A stretch of DNA of 7,544 nucleotides, taken from an uncultured Clostridia bacterium (GTDB lineage Bacteria; Bacillota; Clostridia; UBA1381). Both the position numbers and the translations under genes were made by a program. Of this stretch, positions 3,995 to 7,544 are shown piece after piece. The notes beneath the pieces are model-generated. The model had not been told where the DNA came from, did no database searches, and worked only from the letters and a program-made list of their open reading frames with translations. The stretch spans positions 1 to 7,544 of the forward strand of contig CAKSJU010000099.1 of NCBI GenBank assembly GCA_934463455.1. Reading direction: 5' to 3'. Positions within the stretch are counted from its first letter, which is position 1. Every line of letters starts with the position of its first letter.

Positions 3995-6517
3995 ATGAAA
4001 ATCAGTTTTTCAACACTTGCATGCCCTATGTACTCATGGGCGGATATTTATTCAATGGCAAAGGATTTGGGCTTTGACGGAATTGAAGTAAGAGGCTTAG
4101 GCGAAGATATATTTGCTGTTAAAGCAAGACCCTTTACCGACGCACAGCTTCCTCAGACAATTGCGAAGCTCAGCAACCTCGGATTGGAAATTCCTTGTCT
4201 TTCTGCCGGGATTTCTTTGGGAGATATTGAAAAGCATGAACAGTGCATTGATGAAATAACAGCTTACTGCACTCTTGCAAAAAAGCTGAAAACACCATAC
4301 ATCAGAATTTTGGCAGACGCAACACCCGAGCCTGAAAAAGAGCTTGACGACGGTGTTATCGGTGAAACGCTTAAGGCACTTTCAAAAACAGCCGAAGAAT
4401 ACGGTGTTACTTTACTTGTAGAAACCAACGGAGTATACGCAAATACCGCGCGCCTGAAAAAGCTTTTGGATGAGGTAGGCAGCGCAAATGTCGCAGCATT
4501 ATGGGACATTCATCACCCATACAGATATTTCGGAGAATCGGCAAGCGAAACCATCTCAAATCTGGGCGACTACATTAAATATGTGCATGTGAAGGACAGC
4601 ATAGAAAAAGACGGAAAAATTCAATATAAAATGATGGGGGAGGGAGATCTTCCTCTTGATGATATGCTCGGAGAGCTGAAAACTCACGGATATAACGGAT
4701 ATATTTCTTTGGAATGGGTTAAGCGCTGGGCAAGCGACCTTCAGGACGCCGGCATAGTTTTTCCGCATTTTGCGAATTATATGTCAAAATACCGTAAAAA
4801 GCACAAGCACTCACTTCAGGACAACAATACCCATACCGGCAAATACATATGGCCTAAAGAAAAGCTTATCGACTACACCTTTGCCGACATTCTTGACAGA
4901 GTATGCGAAGAATTTCCGAAGCAATACGCTTTCCGCTATACAGAGCTTGACTACACGCGCACCTATCCGGAATTTCGTGAAGACGTGGATCGCTTTGCAC
5001 GTTCTTTGATTGCCATGGGTGTAAAAAAAGGCGACCATGTTGCTATTTGGGCAACCAATGTTCCCGCATGGTATATCACTTTTTGGGCAACGACAAAAAT
5101 CGGAGCTGTACTGGTTACGGTGAATACCGCATATAAAATTCACGAAACGGAATATCTTTTGAGACAATCGGACACACACACCCTTGTTATGATAGACAAA
5201 TGCAAGGATTCCGATTACATTCAGATTATAAATGAGATTTGTCCCGAGCTGAAAAACAGCAAGCCGGGCGAGCTGGAGTCCGCAAGACTTCCGATGCTGA
5301 AAAATATTATCACCGTTGAATCAAAGCAGGACGGCTGCTATTCATGGGAGGAAGCCGATGCGCTTGCCGATACCGTTTCGCGTTTGGAAATTGACCGCCG
5401 CCGTATGCAGGTGGACAAAAATGACGTATGCAACATGCAGTATACCTCCGGAACGACAGGATTTCCGAAGGGCGTTATGCTGACTCACTATAATGTCGTC
5501 AACAACGGTAAAGCAATCGGAGATTGTATGGACTTGTCCACCGCGGACAAAATGATGATTCAGGTGCCGATGTTCCACTGCTTCGGAATGGTACTCGCAA
5601 TGACCGCTTCGGTAACTCACGGCGTTACTATGTCACCGATTACCGCCTTTTCGCCGAGAAAGGGGCTTGCCTGCATTAACAAGGAAAAAATCACCTGTTT
5701 CCACGGAGTTCCGACAATGTTTATCGCTATGATGGGACACGAGGATTTTGATAAAACAGATTTTTCACATATGAGAACGGGAATTATGGCAGGCTCACCC
5801 TGTCCGATAAAAACAATGCAGGACGTTATAGAAAAAATGCACATGCCCGAAATATGTATTACCTACGGTCAGACCGAAGCATCCCCCGCAACGACAATGA
5901 GCAAAACGACAGATTCCATCGAAACGCGTGTTAATACCGTCGGCTCGCCTATTTTCGGCGTTGAATGTAAAATTGTCGATCCCGAAACAGGCGAAGACCT
6001 GCCCGATAATGTTGACGGCGAATTTGTTGCAAAGGGATATAATATAATGAAAGGGTACTATAAAATGCCGGAAGCTACCGCAGCGGCAATAGATGAAAAC
6101 GGCTGGCTGCACACCGGCGACCTTGCAAGAAGAACACCCGACGGAAATTACAAAATAACCGGCAGAATTAAAGATATGATTATCCGCGGCGGTGAAAACA
6201 TATATCCCAAAGAAATAGAAGACTTCATCTACACACATCCGAAAGTACAGGATGTTCAGGTTATCGGTGTTCCGGACAAGCAATACGGCGAGGAAATAAT
6301 GGCATGCGTTATTCTTAAGCCGGGCGAAGAAAGTTCGGAAGAAGAAATTAAAGATTTTGTCATGACTCATATGGCAAAACACAAGGTCCCCAGATATGTG
6401 GATTTTGTAGATGAATTTCCGATGAACGCGGCAGGTAAAATATTAAAATATAAAATGCGTGAAAGCGCAGTGGAAAAATTCAAATTAAATGATGCGAATA
6501 ATATAGTAACTGCTTAA
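3995..6517 (+). CDS. Fusion: sugar-phosphate isomerase/epimerase-type TIM barrel + AMP-forming acyl-CoA synthetase
   Basis: The 840-residue protein has two apparently complete enzyme domains. Residues 1 to about 265 are a xylose-isomerase-like TIM barrel (AP endonuclease 2 family). Likely metal ligands are Glu143 in LLVETNG, Asp171 and His173/174 in LWDIHHPYR, His198 in YVHVKD and Glu240 in ISLEWVKRW. After a basic, polar linker (about 265-285), residues 290-840 form an adenylate-forming acyl-CoA synthetase: P-loop YTSGTTGFPKG (483-493), YGQTEAS (624-630), TGD (707-709), hinge GRIKDMIIRGGENIYP (723-738) and catalytic Lys815 in AAGKILK. It most resembles medium-chain fatty acyl-CoA ligases (YngI/ACSF2-like). 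That domain should activate a carboxylic acid with ATP and join it to CoA; the acid and the barrel's substrate are unknown. Met263 near the junction has no Shine-Dalgarno site, so one polypeptide is expected. No signal peptide is seen, so it is probably cytoplasmic. It has its own promoter and terminator. Confidence 0.93.
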   Translation: MKISFSTLACPMYSWADIYSMAKDLGFDGIEVRGLGEDIFAVKARPFTDAQLPQTIAKLSNLGLEIPCLSAGISLGDIEKHEQCIDEITAYCTLAKKLKTPYIRILADATPEPEKELDDGVIGETLKALSKTAEEYGVTLLVETNGVYANTARLKKLLDEVGSANVAALWDIHHPYRYFGESASETISNLGDYIKYVHVKDSIEKDGKIQYKMMGEGDLPLDDMLGELKTHGYNGYISLEWVKRWASDLQDAGIVFPHFANYMSKYRKKHKHSLQDNNTHTGKYIWPKEKLIDYTFADILDRVCEEFPKQYAFRYTELDYTRTYPEFREDVDRFARSLIAMGVKKGDHVAIWATNVPAWYITFWATTKIGAVLVTVNTAYKIHETEYLLRQSDTHTLVMIDKCKDSDYIQIINEICPELKNSKPGELESARLPMLKNIITVESKQDGCYSWEEADALADTVSRLEIDRRRMQVDKNDVCNMQYTSGTTGFPKGVMLTHYNVVNNGKAIGDCMDLSTADKMMIQVPMFHCFGMVLAMTASVTHGVTMSPITAFSPRKGLACINKEKITCFHGVPTMFIAMMGHEDFDKTDFSHMRTGIMAGSPCPIKTMQDVIEKMHMPEICITYGQTEASPATTMSKTTDSIETRVNTVGSPIFGVECKIVDPETGEDLPDNVDGEFVAKGYNIMKGYYKMPEATAAAIDENGWLHTGDLARRTPDGNYKITGRIKDMIIRGGENIYPKEIEDFIYTHPKVQDVQVIGVPDKQYGEEIMACVILKPGEESSEEEIKDFVMTHMAKHKVPRYVDFVDEFPMNAAGKILKYKMRESAVEKFKLNDANNIVTA

Positions 6518-6532
6518 AAAATTACGGAAAAC

Positions 6533-6582
6533 AAAAAGGAGCTGTTTAAAAAGTCAACCGGCTTTTTAAACAGCTCCTTTTT
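6533..6582. terminator. Bidirectional intrinsic terminator between convergent genes
   Basis: GGAGCTGTTTAAAAAG (6538-6553) pairs perfectly with CTTTTTAAACAGCTCC (6562-6577). Two further pairs can close the loop to AACC. The stem is flanked by AAAAA (6533-6537) and TTTTTT (6578-6583), so it works as hairpin plus U-tract on both strands. It ends the fusion gene (stop at 6517) and the minus-strand serine hydrolase gene (stop at 6600). Confidence 0.92.
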
Positions 6583-6599
6583 TATGGGGGTAGGAAATT

Positions 6600-7544
6600 T
6601 TACTTTTCATATCTTCCCGAGGCATATCCGTTGTAAGTGTCCAGAAAATCCTCTGCGCACTTATTCATATAAATTCCCATTTTATTTTCGTTAAAACCGA
6701 TATTTATATTCAGTGTTCCGAAATATTCGTCAATTATCTGCACTTTTATAAAGAGCTTTTCAGGCTCCGTCCATGCGGCAGATGCCGCACATTTATATTG
6801 ATGTCCCGGCGATACTACCGAGCCTGTTTGGTCGGAATAGCCGCTTTCGGGAAAGAGTGAAAAAACATTTTCGCACATGCCGAAAGGCAAAATTTTATCC
6901 CCTTGCTTATTTGTATATTCCAATCTTCCTCCGCCGTTTTCAAATACAAGGCGACATTTTGTAATCCCCATGGGATTTTTTTCGAATGTATACCAAACAC
7001 CGTTTATTTTGTTTTCGAACTCGGATTTAGTGTCCCCTATTGCTACAGCAAGTTTTAATGTTTCGGCATAGGCTTCAAGTTTTTTATATTCTGTTTCATT
7101 TTCCGCAACAGGCTGTTTTTCCATAGGCTCAACAATCAGCTCAAAGAACTTATCCATGATAATTTTCTTTGCAAAATCCTTTCCCTGATTATCACCGGTA
7201 TATATCATTATTATATCTTTTTCAGGAATACAAACCGCCAGCTGACAGCCCATTCCGTTAAAGAAAAATCCGTCATGATATGTTTTCCAAATCTGATACC
7301 CGTAGCCCTGGGTATCAAATTCGTTAAGTCCCTTTGTATTATTGTCCACCTGCTTTGAGCATGCGTCGATTATATATTTTTTATTTAAAATCTGCTCGCC
7401 GTTTACTGTCCCTTTATCCAAGACAAAACGTGCCGCTTTAAGCAAATCACGCGAAGTGCATAAAAGCCCCGAATCTCCCCATGAATGCCCTCCGGGGCAA
7501 AGCAGAAAATGCACTTTTTCGGACATTCCTATTTTATCAAACAT
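6600..7544 (-). CDS. Serine hydrolase of the beta-lactamase / penicillin-binding family, C-terminal part (5' end outside window)
   Basis: 314 residues are open to the right edge. The first, MFDKIGMSEK, matches an internal stretch just before the GDSG region of class C beta-lactamase-like hydrolases, so the ATG at 7544 is probably not the true start. The catalytic SxxK and YxN motifs would lie beyond the window. Visible family features are GHSWGDSGLLCTSRDLLKAA (19-38), YGYQIWKT (81-88), and FNGMGCQLAVCIPEKD (95-110) with IYTGD (114-118). The FNGMGCQ turn is where the third active-site motif is expected; most relatives I recall have GMGGQ, so Cys100 is slightly unusual. Residues from about 175 on form a beta-rich C-terminal domain. 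Such proteins act on D-amino-acid peptides, wall fragments or esters; the substrate here is unknown. The gene converges with the fusion gene across a shared terminator, and no functional link is implied. Confidence 0.85.
   Translation of the reverse strand: MFDKIGMSEKVHFLLCPGGHSWGDSGLLCTSRDLLKAARFVLDKGTVNGEQILNKKYIIDACSKQVDNNTKGLNEFDTQGYGYQIWKTYHDGFFFNGMGCQLAVCIPEKDIIMIYTGDNQGKDFAKKIIMDKFFELIVEPMEKQPVAENETEYKKLEAYAETLKLAVAIGDTKSEFENKINGVWYTFEKNPMGITKCRLVFENGGGRLEYTNKQGDKILPFGMCENVFSLFPESGYSDQTGSVVSPGHQYKCAASAAWTEPEKLFIKVQIIDEYFGTLNINIGFNENKMGIYMNKCAEDFLDTYNGYASGRYEK

Noticed and set aside
4781..4783. Internal start that would make the acyl-CoA synthetase domain separately
   Set aside because: Met263 sits near the domain junction, but no purine-rich ribosome site precedes it.
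5795..6382. Long minus-strand open frame opposite the acyl-CoA synthetase domain
   Set aside because: It is a shadow of the real gene: composition is odd, there is no ribosome site and no recognisable domain.

Overview
The window looks like chromosomal DNA from an anaerobic, endospore-forming Firmicute, most likely a gut-type member of the Clostridia. The main reason is the spoIIGA-sigE-sigG cluster, which is a hallmark of endospore formers. AT-rich intergenic DNA, purine-rich Shine-Dalgarno sites and SigA-type promoters agree with this. I cannot name a genus from the sequence alone.

Layout. Positions 1-2364 (minus strand) hold the sporulation cluster, read right to left: spoIIGA (1564-2364), sigE (834-1544, TTG start) and sigG (1-740, missing its last dozen or so codons at the window edge). 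The divergent gap 2365-2616 holds a very recognisable spoIIG-type promoter: TTGACA and TATAAT 21 bp apart, with tandem Spo0A-box-like sequences just upstream. Positions 2617-3867 (plus) encode MurA, the first committed enzyme of peptidoglycan synthesis. A strong extended -10 promoter at 3928-3956 precedes an 840-residue two-domain protein (3995-6517, plus). It joins a xylose-isomerase-like TIM barrel to a complete acyl-CoA synthetase (AMP-forming). A long perfect hairpin at 6533-6582 separates this gene from the convergent C-terminal part of a beta-lactamase-family serine hydrolase (6600-7544, minus, start outside the window).

How the genes work together. In the mother cell SpoIIGA is the membrane protease that matures pro-SigE, and SigE then runs early mother-cell transcription. 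SigG is the late forespore sigma factor. The spoIIG promoter reads as one switched on by phosphorylated Spo0A at the onset of sporulation. MurA is a housekeeping wall enzyme that shares the divergent regulatory region, so the Spo0A sites could also affect it; that is inference. The TIM-barrel/acyl-CoA synthetase fusion has its own promoter and terminator and appears to be a single-gene unit of unknown substrate.

Most of the window is well-understood biology. The items most worth follow-up are the fusion enzyme, the shared spoIIG/murA regulatory region, and the TTG start of sigE behind a two-codon ATG decoy. I saw no mobile elements, CRISPR arrays, tRNA or rRNA genes. No gene-free stretch exceeds 300 bases; the longest is 252 bases, at 2365-2616.
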